Below, one piece after another: positions 47,074 to 55,955 of a stretch of 64,000 bases of DNA. The stretch comes from CAWANF01 sp963783355. Its GTDB lineage: Bacteria > Bacteroidota > Rhodothermia > Balneolales > DATFMH01. The DNA is taken from the NCBI GenBank assembly GCA_963783355.1, contig CAWANF010000005.1, forward strand, positions 434,001 to 498,000. Direction: 5' to 3'. The stretch's first letter is position 1, and each line of letters opens with the position of its first letter. The notes under the pieces are model-generated. The model was not told the DNA's origin. It saw only the letters and a list, made by a program, of their open reading frames with translations, and did not search any database. The translations under genes were made by a program, and so were the position numbers.

Positions 47074-47549
47074 TTATAAAGATTTTAAAAGTTTAATAAC
47101 TTCCTCACCATGGTTTTTGGTATCTATTTTTTTAATTAAACCCAAAATGGTTCCATCCGTATCTACAACATATGCCGAACGCGAGGGGCCTTCATAAGTC
47201 CTTCCGTACATCTTTTTTTCGACAATAGAATCTACAGCATTCGAAAACTTGTAATCCGGATCGGAAGCTAAAACATACGAAATCCCTAATTTTTCAGCAT
47301 ACTTTTTATGTGACTGACAAGAATCCTTACTAATCGCAACCACATTATAACCCATTTTATCTAACTGTCCGGCATATTCGACGAGGCTGTTATTTTGTCG
47401 ATCGCAGCCACTGGTATTGTTTTTCATATAAACCGATACCAGATGTCGGACGTGTCAATAAATCTTTGAATAGTACTTCCCGTTCATTACCGTTTTCAAC
47501 CACATTGAGTCGTAAAATCGGTATTAATTTTGTCTCCTGCTTTTATCAT
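47074..47549 (-). pseudogene. Peroxiredoxin (Bcp/PrxQ-like), frameshifted
   Basis: A continuous frame from 47427 encodes the C-terminal two thirds: SVYMKNNTSGCDRQNNSLVE (peroxidatic Cys in the SGC position) and KMGYNVVAISKDSCQSHKKY. YVVDTDGTILGLIKKIDTK ends it. The N-terminus (MIKAGDK, then IPILRLNVVENGNEREVLF) lies upstream in other frames. Joining needs one base removed near 47528-47531 (A4 run on the coding strand) and one near 47441-47446. Together these leave 158 codons. The second Cys of the usual CxxxxC motif is Asn. Sequencing error or recent decay are both possible. Confidence 0.8.
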
Positions 47550-47639
47550 AAATCCATCTCCGGCTGATTAAATAAAAATATTAAAGATATCATTCTAACC
47601 AGCCAGAATCGACAAAAGGTTCCAAATAGATATGAAAGC

Positions 47640-47966
47640 TCAGGATTCGCCGAAAACTTTACTCATATTTTTTGCTGAATCTTCAAGGCTGCCGCAAACT
47701 ATATCACACAAATGAAATATATTTTCGTCCTCAATATAATAATAAACGTGTAAACCATCCTTGCGGCGGTTAACAACGCCATTGGCTGCCATTAAAGACA
47801 GATGTTTTGAAATATTTGCCTGCCCTGCTCCTGTTTTCTCAACCAAATCCTGTACGCACTGCTCGCCATCCTTTAATAAATACAACAATTTTAATCGCAT
47901 CGGTTCGCCCATTAATTTGAACCTGTATGCTACTAAATCTAAGGTATCTTCGGTCAATTTTGCCAT
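47640..47966 (-). CDS. ArsR-family transcriptional regulator
   Basis: 108 residues. Winged helix with KLMGEPMRLKLLYLLKDGEQ, recognition helix AGQANISKHLSLMAANGVVN and wing RRKDGLHVYYYIE. Cysteines are at residues 37 (EQCVQDL), 87 and 91 (HLCDIVCG), so a thiol- or metal-based sensor is possible. Divergent, across a 541-bp AT-rich gap, from a persulfide dioxygenase-rhodanese gene. ArsR relatives of the SqrR/BigR type control such genes elsewhere. That link here is inference. Confidence 0.92.
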   Translation of the reverse strand: MAKLTEDTLDLVAYRFKLMGEPMRLKLLYLLKDGEQCVQDLVEKTGAGQANISKHLSLMAANGVVNRRKDGLHVYYYIEDENIFHLCDIVCGSLEDSAKNMSKVFGES

Positions 47967-48507
47967 GAGTTTAACTCTCCTTACTCTTTATTTTATCGTA
48001 AATCGAAATTTATTACTAATAAAGCTACTTTAATTCGAACACCTCAATAATATCGTTGCTACAATAATCTGCATCGATAAACATTTTCTCAATAACCTGG
48101 ATATCAATGAAGACCATCATAAGTGTTAATTACTTACAACTTTATATCTATAAAGTCACATACTTTCGAAATTCAAGCCAAGCTTATTCTCTTTATTGTA
48201 CAAACGAAACGTCTCTATGAGATTGAAATTGCTAATCTTCAGATTTAATATCTCTAGATAGTAATATAATAATATATATATTAATTATATTATATAAGCA
48301 ACCTGGCAACACAACTACAGCTTTATGACAAAATATAGTATATGATTACATCCGAATAAATACTCTCTCTATTTTTTATTAAAAATAAAACTATTTCATA
48401 AGTAACTGTTATTTCTTAAAATACTTCATTATTCTCTCTTTTTTTATCTAAGAATTTCAGTACCAGGTACAGGCTTTACTTAAATCTCTCATTCAAAATC
48501 TTTTTAT
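47967..48507. promoter_or_regulatory. AT-rich divergent control region between arsR-type and persulfide dioxygenase genes
   Basis: 541 bp without a coding frame. The part around 48240-48300 is almost pure A/T with alternating TA tracts. It must contain promoters for both divergent genes and the likely operator of the ArsR-type regulator. I could not single out a convincing inverted-repeat operator. Confidence 0.5.
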
Positions 48508-49941
48508 ATGTTTCTTGAAACACGTAAAACTGACGGGCTCAGCATCTATACGTATTTATTGGGATGCGGAGACGAAGCTGCTATCATCGACCCGACACGT
48601 GATACCGCACCTCTCTTACAGCGCTTAAAAGACAAGAACGTCACACTGAAATATATCTTCGAAACTCATATTCATGCCGATTTCCTGAGTGGCGCACACC
48701 AATTGGCCCTTGCAACAGGTGCCCAAATAATAAACTCGGGAGAAGGATTAAATGGCACGACGGTTTATGATTATCCTGAAAACGTGACGGCAGCGAATGG
48801 AAGCCGTTATAGAATCGGAAACATAGAGATTCAGGCTGTTCATACACCCGGACATACTCCCGAACATATGAGTTACCTGTTGACGGATCATCTAAGAGCT
48901 TCTGAGCCCATTATGTTTTTTACCGGCGATTTTTTATTTGTTGGATCTATTGGCCGTCCCGATTTACTGGGAGGCGATACGGTAACACCACTTGCTGAAG
49001 CCCTGTATCATACATTATACGAAGGGCCTGTATCTGCACTGCCCGATCACCTTCTTGTTTTACCCGGCCACGGCAGTGGCTCTTCCTGTGGAAAAGCAAT
49101 CGGCGACGTTGCCAGCAGCACTTTGGGAACGGAACGACGATTTAACGAAGCTTTCCAGTTCAAAAACCGAAAACAAGACTTCATGGATTATATCTTAAAA
49201 GATCAGCCGGCAGCCCCAAAATATTTTTCTACCATGAAAAAGTGGAACAAAGAGGGACCAAACATCCTGGATTTAAATGATATTCGCGACATTCCACCAC
49301 TCGGACTTAAAGAATTCAAAAATCTTATCTGGGATGAAACGGACCATACGGCGAAAGAAAATATCCAGGTGGTTGACTTACGAAAACCTTCTGCTTTTGC
49401 CGGCGGACATATCCCGGGCAGTATATCCATTTGGTATTCTGATAACGTAAGCAACTGGGCAGGATGGGCGCTGGATTTCAGCAAAGAGATATTTCTTATC
49501 CACGATAACGAATATGAACTCAAAGATGCCGTAAGGCAATTACGGTTAGTGGGTTTTGATGAAATTTCCGGATTTTTAGAAGGTGGCTTCGACGACTGGC
49601 AAACCTCAGGCCTGCCTATAGAACATATTCATGTGATGGATGTGCACGAACTGGATATGGCTATCGAACAGAATGCGATAAAAGTCCTTGACGTGCGGAC
49701 ACCAACGGAGTATCAAACCGACCATATCGAAGGCGCCCTGCATATCGAAACCGGTTACCTGCTCAACAACCTTGACCAGTTAAACCCGGACGAAAATTAT
49801 GCCATCATTTGCGGTGGTGGTTATCGCGCCAGCCTCGCGGCCAGCCTGTTGAAGAAAAACGGCTTTAGTAATATCTACAATGTCCTGGGCGGCATGTCGG
49901 CATGGAACGATCGCGTCTTGCATCAAAAAGTAACGTTATAA
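48508..49941 (+). CDS. Persulfide dioxygenase-rhodanese fusion (CstB-like)
   Basis: 477 residues in three domains. Residues 1-250 are a metallo-beta-lactamase fold of the ETHE1 type with ETHIHADFLSG, HTPGHTPEHMSYL, FTGDFLFVGSIGRPDL and LPGHGSGSSCG. Residues about 285-375 form a rhodanese domain lacking the catalytic Cys. Residues about 385-475 form a rhodanese with the active loop IICGGGYRA. This matches S. aureus CstB, which oxidises persulfides to thiosulfate/sulfite during sulfide detoxification. Its 3' end overlaps the convergent NUDIX gene by six bases. Confidence 0.93.
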   Translation: MFLETRKTDGLSIYTYLLGCGDEAAIIDPTRDTAPLLQRLKDKNVTLKYIFETHIHADFLSGAHQLALATGAQIINSGEGLNGTTVYDYPENVTAANGSRYRIGNIEIQAVHTPGHTPEHMSYLLTDHLRASEPIMFFTGDFLFVGSIGRPDLLGGDTVTPLAEALYHTLYEGPVSALPDHLLVLPGHGSGSSCGKAIGDVASSTLGTERRFNEAFQFKNRKQDFMDYILKDQPAAPKYFSTMKKWNKEGPNILDLNDIRDIPPLGLKEFKNLIWDETDHTAKENIQVVDLRKPSAFAGGHIPGSISIWYSDNVSNWAGWALDFSKEIFLIHDNEYELKDAVRQLRLVGFDEISGFLEGGFDDWQTSGLPIEHIHVMDVHELDMAIEQNAIKVLDVRTPTEYQTDHIEGALHIETGYLLNNLDQLNPDENYAIICGGGYRASLAASLLKKNGFSNIYNVLGGMSAWNDRVLHQKVTL

Positions 49942-50529
49942 TAAAAACTCTCGCGGAATCAATGCCGGCTTTTTTAACAAAAACTGAGCTACAGCGGCAA
50001 CAATCAGGGAGTGATGAATCGAACCATCCCGAACCTGTCCCAAAAATTCTTTTAACGGCAAGGTGCTGATTCCGATTTCTTCGAGATGATCCAGGTTTTG
50101 GCCACTGACTTTCTCGCACTCAGTGGCTAAATAAAAATGGCAGTAATTCGTAAATATGGCCGGATTACTGCTCACGGTTCCGAGATACTCCCAACGTACG
50201 GATTTATAACCCGTTTCTTCCAGAAGCTCTCTTTCTGCCGCTAATTGAGAATTATCATCTTCTGAATCAACAACGCCGCCTGGAATTTCGAGTGTGATTT
50301 CATCGATGCCATGCCGATATTGTTTGACAAGAACAACATCCATTTCTTTAGTCAAAGCCAGAACATTAACCCAGTCCGGGGCTTCGATAACGTAGAATTG
50401 TCCTGATTTATCCTGTATACGAGAGTTGGATTTTCTGCGTTTTAAGCTGAAAATGGGCGTTTGGTATTCTATGTTTTCCGTTTCTATTGCCCATTTCTTA
50501 ATTTCACTAAAATTCACACTCATTGACAT
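49936..50529 (-). CDS. NUDIX hydrolase (ADP-ribose pyrophosphatase-like)
   Basis: 197 residues. The Nudix box is GGVVDSEDDNSQLAAERELLEETGY (short form: G..E..REL.EE.G). Context around it, such as VLVKQYRHGIDEITLEIPGG and GTVSSNPAIFTN, resembles ADP-ribose pyrophosphatases (NudF/YffH group). It likely hydrolyses a nucleoside diphosphate sugar. ATG at 50529 or, two codons later, at 50523. Divergent to the AMP nucleosidase gene. Confidence 0.92.
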   Translation of the reverse strand: MSMSVNFSEIKKWAIETENIEYQTPIFSLKRRKSNSRIQDKSGQFYVIEAPDWVNVLALTKEMDVVLVKQYRHGIDEITLEIPGGVVDSEDDNSQLAAERELLEETGYKSVRWEYLGTVSSNPAIFTNYCHFYLATECEKVSGQNLDHLEEIGISTLPLKEFLGQVRDGSIHHSLIVAAVAQFLLKKPALIPREFLL

Positions 50530-50560
50530 CCATTCATTAGGGAAGAGTTATAAAATTATT

Positions 50561-51745
50561 ATGAATAAAACCTTCGTATTTCATCGGGAAAAGAGCGACA
50601 ATCACCACAATATAAGCAAGGCGATTGAAGAAGCCTGCGACTACATGGAAGAAGTTTATGACTCCGGTTTTTATCCAAAATTAATCGTTAAAAGGGACTG
50701 GTCGATCCACAATCCAATCATCACCGGAGAATTTGCTCATCCAAAGGTCTATCGCTGGTACCTGAATCGCGAGATTGAGAAACTTGCGGAAAAGGGAGCG
50801 GAAATCAAAGTTCTGTCATCTCGTCCCAAACAATCCATGAACGATCCCGGTCTGCTCGAAAGTTTGGATGAAGATGAGTGGGATTTTACTCAAAAGAAAA
50901 TGTTTTTATACAAGGCGGAGCGCATCGAATTATCAATTAACAGGTTAGAACATTACACTGGAACTGATGCCTGTGATTTCCAGCGGTATATCCTGTTTAC
51001 TAATTACGAGATGCATGTCGAGATTTTCAAAAAGAAATTCCCTGATTGTGTTCGTCCTACCCGCCGCGGAGTTCAAATGCCCGCCTATCATCACAAACTG
51101 GATGATAATGCCGGTATTACGCTGGTCAATATTGGTGTCGGGCCTTCCAATGCTAAAACCATAACCGATCACATTGCCGTGCTTCGTCCGGATGCCATGA
51201 TCATGGTCGGACATTGCGGCGGACTCAGAAACCACCAGGAAATTGGTGATTTCGTTTTGGCATCCGGTTATATGAGAGCTGATACAGTTTTAGACGATGC
51301 CATGCCTGTTAACGTACCCATCACACCAAATTTTCTGTTAAATATCCAATTGCAGAATGTACTGGATGAATATGACCTGCATTATCGCCTTGGTACGGTT
51401 TATACGACAGCCAACCGTAACTGGGAGTTTGCCATTAAAAAAACGGTTCAGGAAATCCATATCAGCCGGAGCATTGCCATCGATATGGAATCGGCCACCG
51501 TAGCAACGAATGGATTTCGCTACCGTATTCCACATGCCACCCTATTGTGCGTCAGCGATAAACCGCTGCATGGCATGCCAAAATTAAACGGGCCGGCACA
51601 GGCGTTTTACAAAAATTCGAAAGAAAAACACCTTGAAGTCGTTATAAAAGCCATAGAAAATACTAAAAAGTTATACCCGGGTGGACTTCCGAATTCCAGT
51701 ATTCGGGCATTCAACGAGCCGCTGATGGGAGGCCCAACCGAATAA
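50561..51745 (+). CDS. amn: AMP nucleosidase
   Basis: 394 residues from ATG 50561; the frame is open further upstream, but that part overlaps the divergent NUDIX gene. It cleaves AMP to adenine and ribose 5-phosphate, adjusting adenylate pools. The N-terminal Amn domain is followed by a nucleoside-phosphorylase fold with VNIGVGPSNAKTITDHIA, MVGHCGGLRNHQEIGDFVLA, AIDMESATVATNGF and the late CVSDKPLHGMPK. Length is somewhat short of E. coli Amn (484), as in other Bacteroidota-like versions. Confidence 0.93.
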   Translation: MNKTFVFHREKSDNHHNISKAIEEACDYMEEVYDSGFYPKLIVKRDWSIHNPIITGEFAHPKVYRWYLNREIEKLAEKGAEIKVLSSRPKQSMNDPGLLESLDEDEWDFTQKKMFLYKAERIELSINRLEHYTGTDACDFQRYILFTNYEMHVEIFKKKFPDCVRPTRRGVQMPAYHHKLDDNAGITLVNIGVGPSNAKTITDHIAVLRPDAMIMVGHCGGLRNHQEIGDFVLASGYMRADTVLDDAMPVNVPITPNFLLNIQLQNVLDEYDLHYRLGTVYTTANRNWEFAIKKTVQEIHISRSIAIDMESATVATNGFRYRIPHATLLCVSDKPLHGMPKLNGPAQAFYKNSKEKHLEVVIKAIENTKKLYPGGLPNSSIRAFNEPLMGGPTE

Positions 51746-51819
51746 ATCCGGCTAATTTCGTAAGGCTTTGGCCTCGAACCGTTCCTATTAAAAAAAACAG
51801 GAATGGATAAATGTGAATT

Positions 51820-52545
51820 ATGGCCGATTATCCCGATAAAAAAGACAACATCTATTTCGAAAAAAGAACCGTTAAAGAATTAGCCATCGACGAACAGCCC
51901 CGGGAGAAATTGCTCCGCTATGGATGTGAAAGTTTATCCGATGCTGAGTTGCTGGCCATCCTCCTGCGTACCGGAAGCGGAAAAATGAATGTGATTGATA
52001 CCTCCCGTGCCTTGCTTAAACATTTCAACGGATTACGAAATGTGAGCCGCAAGAACTGGCAGGAACTGAAAGTGATACCTGGTATCGCCAAAGTTAAAGC
52101 TATCACGCTGGAGGCCGTTTTTGAACTGTCCCGGCGTTTACAAGTAGCCCGGGTTGGTGACACCGTTCAGCTAAAATCACCGGAAGACGTCAACCGTTAT
52201 TTTGGCCCGAAATTACGGGACTTGCGAAAAGAAGTGTTTATTGTCGCTTTCCTGAATGCCGCAAAAGATTTAACCGGCTTTAAACGCATCAGCGAAGGAG
52301 GAGTAACCGCGACCATTGTTGATCCGGCCGAGGTAATGAGACAGGCTATCATGAATGATGCACACAGTATCATCGTGTTGCACAATCATCCTTCTCACAA
52401 TCCAAAACCGTCCCAGGCCGATATCCAGCTAACCAAACGAATATCCGAGTCGGGCAAACTGCTGGGCATAGCTCTCGAAGATCACGTGATCATAGCCGGA
52501 CACGATTTCACCAGCCTTCGAGCCCGCGGCCTGATGAATAAGTGA
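51820..52545 (+). CDS. radC: RadC family JAB/MPN protein
   Basis: 241 residues. Helix-hairpin-helix region at 30-95 (ELLAILLRTGSGKMNVIDTS, VIPGIAKVKAITLEAVFEL), then the JAMM metal site VLHNHPSHNPKPSQAD. RadC was linked to DNA repair but its biochemical role is not settled. Some are accessory genes of islands; here the context is core. ATG at 51820. A repeat-like AT-rich gap separates it from argS. Confidence 0.95.
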   Translation: MADYPDKKDNIYFEKRTVKELAIDEQPREKLLRYGCESLSDAELLAILLRTGSGKMNVIDTSRALLKHFNGLRNVSRKNWQELKVIPGIAKVKAITLEAVFELSRRLQVARVGDTVQLKSPEDVNRYFGPKLRDLRKEVFIVAFLNAAKDLTGFKRISEGGVTATIVDPAEVMRQAIMNDAHSIIVLHNHPSHNPKPSQADIQLTKRISESGKLLGIALEDHVIIAGHDFTSLRARGLMNK

Positions 52546-52633
52546 ATACGAAGGACGGGATATGAAAAACGGAGACCGAAAACAGCTTCGCTCTTCGTCC
52601 TCCGGATTCCTGTTATCCCTATTTCCATTTTCC

Positions 52634-52666
52634 CATTCAAAATTCATAATTCAACATTCATAATTC
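52634..52666. repeat. ATTCAA-rich dispersed repeat, copy 1
   Basis: 33 bp starting CCATTCAAAATTCATAATTC. It matches 55893-55925 at about 30 of 33 positions, in the same orientation. It lies in the 210-bp radC-argS gap. Confidence 0.7.
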
Positions 52667-52754
52667 TTATGATTCTTTTAATTCCACACATCCATAAAAA
52701 TAGGTGAAAGCTTCCGCTATAAAGTCTTATATTTACCCTCAAAAAAGTAGCGGA

Positions 52755-54387
52755 ATGAAGGATTACCTGATACAAATTATTACCAAAGCCCTGCAAAAAT
52801 TCGAAGGCTTAGAACAACTACCGGAGATTCAGATTGAACAGCCACGAATCCCCGAACATGGAGATGTATCCACCAATATTGCCATGCTTCTGGCACGTCC
52901 CCTCAAAATGTCGCCCCGAAAAATTGCCGAGCAACTGGTTGCCAACCTGGAATACAGTGATAAAAAAATCAAATCTGTTGAAATAGCCGGACCGGGTTTT
53001 ATCAATTTTCGTTTCGCTGACAATTGGCTGTACAACCAGTTGGAAGAAATTTTAGCTGATTCCAAATCTTTTGGACGTTCCGATTCCAATAAATCAAAAC
53101 GCATACTTATCGAATTTGTCAGTGCCAATCCAACCGGGCCGTTAACCGTCGGACATGGACGCAACGCGGTTCTGGGCGACACACTGGCACGTCTGTACGA
53201 ATGGACGAGTGCCGATGTTGATCGGGAATATTATTTCAATGATGCCGGACGCCAGATGCGTGTATTGGGCGAAAGTGTCCGCGCCCGTTACATGGAGTTA
53301 TTAGGATTGAAAGCCGAGTTTCCTGAAGGCGGATATGAAGGTGAATATATCATCGATATCGCCCAGGCTGTGCTTGACGAGAAAGGTGATTCTTTAAAGG
53401 ATACCGACGATTATACCGAGTTTAAAAACGTTGCCCAGGAAGAAATCTTCAAAGACATACAGTCTACCCTGGAACGGATGAATATCCGAATGAATAAATT
53501 TTTCAACGAGCACGATTTATATGTCAATGGTGCCATCGATGAAGTGGTCGCCAAACTTCGCGAAAAAGGCCTCGTTTATGAAGCGGACGACGCCACCTGG
53601 TTCAAAACGACCGAATTTGGCAAGGATAAAGATACCGTCCTGATAAAAAGTACCGGCGAACCGACCTATCGTCTGCCGGACATTGCGTACCACGCCAATA
53701 AGCTCGACCGTAAATACGATTTATGTATTGATATTTTCGGGGCGGATCATATTGCTACCTACCCGGATGTTTTGTCCGGTATTCGTGCTTTGGGCTACGA
53801 CGATACCAAAGTGGATGTGCTCGTTTACCAGTTTGTGACCTTAATTAAAAACGGCAAGCCATTCAAAATGAGTACCACGTAAAGCCAATTTCGTCACTTT
53901 AGATGAATTAATGGACGAAGTCGGCTCGGATGTCACCCGGTTTTTCTTTTTGATGCGTTCCCCGACCACCCACCTGGAATTCGATATCGATCAGGCTAAG
54001 GAAGCCAGTGAGAAAAACCCGGTATTTTACCTGCAATACGCTCATGCCCGCATCAAAAGTATCCTGCGCAAAGTGGACGACGAATACGAATTTGAAGGAG
54101 TACCTGATTTAAGTTTGCTGACACATGAAGCTGAAATCGCGCTCATTAAATCAATGCTGAATTTCCCGGAAGTCATTCAGCAAAGCGCGTTTCACAAAGA
54201 ACCCCACCGTCTGATTACCTATTTGAATGAATTGGCGAGTAACTTTACCCAGTTTTATCATCATTGTCATATTCTCGGTGAGAGTGAAGAGCTGGCTTAT
54301 GCCCGGACGTCCCTCATGGAAGCGCTGGTACAAATCATAGCCAACGGGTTGACTATTCTGGGTATTAATGCCCCTGAACGGATGTAA
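52755..54387 (+). pseudogene. argS: Arginyl-tRNA synthetase, one frameshift in the KMSKS loop
   Basis: Class I aminoacyl-tRNA synthetase. The N-terminal Add1 domain is followed by the HIGH region SANPTGPLTVGHGRNAVLGD, YYFNDAGRQM, GADHIATYPDVLSG and the KMSKS equivalent KPFKMST. There the frame meets TAA (53880-53882). Removing one base near 53876-53878 restores KMSTRKANFVTLDELMDEVG and the anticodon-binding domain to 54387. The 1633 bp become exactly 544 codons. ATG 52755 (MKDYLIQIITKAL) is chosen over 52704. The gene is essential, so a sequence error is likely. Confidence 0.93.
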
Positions 54388-54450
54388 TAGTGTGGTTTGA
54401 CTTATATCAGGGGTATTTTTTCGAGATGAATAACGGGATTTCATAAAAAA

Positions 54451-54485
54451 TTCACCCACCCTTGCCCCCTCCAAGGGAGGGAATT
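54451..54485. repeat. CCCTCC/GGAGGG palindromic repeat, copy 1
   Basis: Hairpin CCCTCC-AAG-GGAGGG within a stretch starting CACCC and ending GGGAATT. A similar element lies at 55683-55709 on the other side of the lipoprotein gene. Confidence 0.6.
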
Positions 54486-54548
54486 TCTACTTTATTCCAC
54501 TTAAAATTTCAGTGATAGAAATATATTCAAAACTTTTATTCTAATACA

Positions 54549-55517
54549 TTATTTGGCAGGAAATACAGGGGTTACCTGATGTGTAGCCATATCAAGAAAG
54601 TATAATCTATTGGAAACATTATCGATTATCCTGGAAAACAAAATTGTTTTCCCATCTGGGCTCCACTCAGGACGTCTCACATAACCCAAGCCCTCTGTTA
54701 TTTGTTCGATATTAGATCCGTCAGAATTTATTATAAAAAGTTCTTGATTATTATTTATACCGATATTATCAAAGACTATTTTGGTTCCATCTGGTGATGG
54801 CATAGGTTCACCAATATAATCAGAGTGTGGCAAATCCGTAATTTTTCGGATTTTACTACCATCGGAATTAGCCATGTAAATCTGACGCCTCCGACCCGTA
54901 ACTTGCGTAGTATCCCAATTGATATACACAATCCGTTTTCCATCTGGAAACCAACGTACATCACCACCATATTGAATTATAATGTGTGCATTTGTACCAC
55001 TACTATCCATTAACGATACCCCACGAGGGATTCCCGCATCGACGGTAAACATAATTTGCTTTCCATCTGGGGACCATCGTCCAAGCATTGTATATTTCCA
55101 ATCGGGATTTGGGGAATCCGGCCCCATAAGTTTTTGAAGTCCGGTTCCGTCACTTCTGACTTTATATAAATATTCCGGCAGGGAAAAGCTATGAAAAACA
55201 AACCATTTCCCGTCGGGACTGATATCCGCATTCAAAATCCGTCCCGAATGGATCATGTGTCGCTGACCGGTTTTTAGATTTAATTCCCACAACTCATCCA
55301 AAAGGCCCGGCCCAGGATTGGTTCCCAATGGCTCGTTATGCTGAAAATAGATTTTAGAACCATCCGGACTCCAGAATCCGTAATAGGCATCAAAATTTTC
55401 TGAAGGCGGGATATTTAAATCAACATTTAATCGGGTTGAGTCCACCGTGTCATGACAACCAAACAACAAAAAGCCGGCAAGGACTAATAATAAATAGACT
55501 TTAAAATGAAAATTCAT
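54549..55517 (-). CDS. Lipoprotein with TolB-like PD40 beta-propeller repeats
   Basis: 322 residues. Signal peptide with lipobox FLLFGC (Cys near 21). Repeated SPDGxxIxF motifs follow: YGFWSPDGSKIYFQ, ADISPDGKWFVFHS, GRWSPDGKQIMFTV, RWFPDGKRIVYIN, PSPDGTKIVFD and PEWSPDGKTILFSR. That gives six blades of a WD40-like PD40 propeller as in TolB and DPP-IV. No enzymatic domain, so a binding or scaffold role is likely. Flanked on both sides by similar palindromic repeats. Confidence 0.88.
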   Translation of the reverse strand: MNFHFKVYLLLVLAGFLLFGCHDTVDSTRLNVDLNIPPSENFDAYYGFWSPDGSKIYFQHNEPLGTNPGPGLLDELWELNLKTGQRHMIHSGRILNADISPDGKWFVFHSFSLPEYLYKVRSDGTGLQKLMGPDSPNPDWKYTMLGRWSPDGKQIMFTVDAGIPRGVSLMDSSGTNAHIIIQYGGDVRWFPDGKRIVYINWDTTQVTGRRRQIYMANSDGSKIRKITDLPHSDYIGEPMPSPDGTKIVFDNIGINNNQELFIINSDGSNIEQITEGLGYVRRPEWSPDGKTILFSRIIDNVSNRLYFLDMATHQVTPVFPAK

Positions 55518-55682
55518 TTTCTCTCTTGATGATAAATTTAATTGTAAAGAAAGCTATATAATTGGTTTATAGCTGTAGTCTTATTTATACTATCTGATGA
55601 ATACATTGACAGAATAGCCGATATATACATAAGGCGCAACCAAAAAATTGGCTCTTGGTACTATCTAATTGCTAATTACCGG

Positions 55683-55709
55683 CACCCTAATCCTCCATAG
55701 GAGGGGAAT
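55683..55709. repeat. CCTCC/GGAGG palindromic repeat, copy 2
   Basis: CACCCTAATCCTCC, a short loop, then GGAGGGGAAT, in the same orientation as the copy at 54451-54485. Confidence 0.6.
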
Positions 55710-55892
55710 GTGACGTTCATCACAAGTTACAAACTTGCGACATCTCAGATATTGGTTGCCAACGCATTGCCTTATTGGATACCCGGGCAGCGTCGGACAT
55801 GACACCGAGATGGTAATGATGTAAAGAAGCTTGATTGGTGTTTTTCAAACTTCACCACCACAACCTATGTCCAGTTCCGCAAACTAAGGGTA

Positions 55893-55925
55893 CCATTCAA
55901 AATTTAAAATTCAACATTCCTAATT
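55893..55925. repeat. ATTCAA-rich dispersed repeat, copy 2
   Basis: 33 bp starting CCATTCAAAATTTAAAATTC, about 30 of 33 identical to 52634-52666. Confidence 0.7.
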
Positions 55926-55955
55926 TTTCGTGTGCCTCGGTGCCTCGAAAATAAT

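Larger units (their letters stand above)
55518..55955. other. Repeat-containing intergenic region
   Basis: 438 bp without a supported gene. It holds the second CCTCC/GGAGG palindrome (55683-55709), the second ATTCAA-rich repeat (55893-55925) and a short TGCCTCGG duplication (55932-55947) that resembles the octamer repeat after hutU. The promoter of the lipoprotein gene should lie at its left end. Confidence 0.6.

Noticed and set aside
48240..48300. AT-rich tract as an origin or phage att site
   Set aside because: No integrase, repeats or DnaA boxes around it; more likely promoter DNA.
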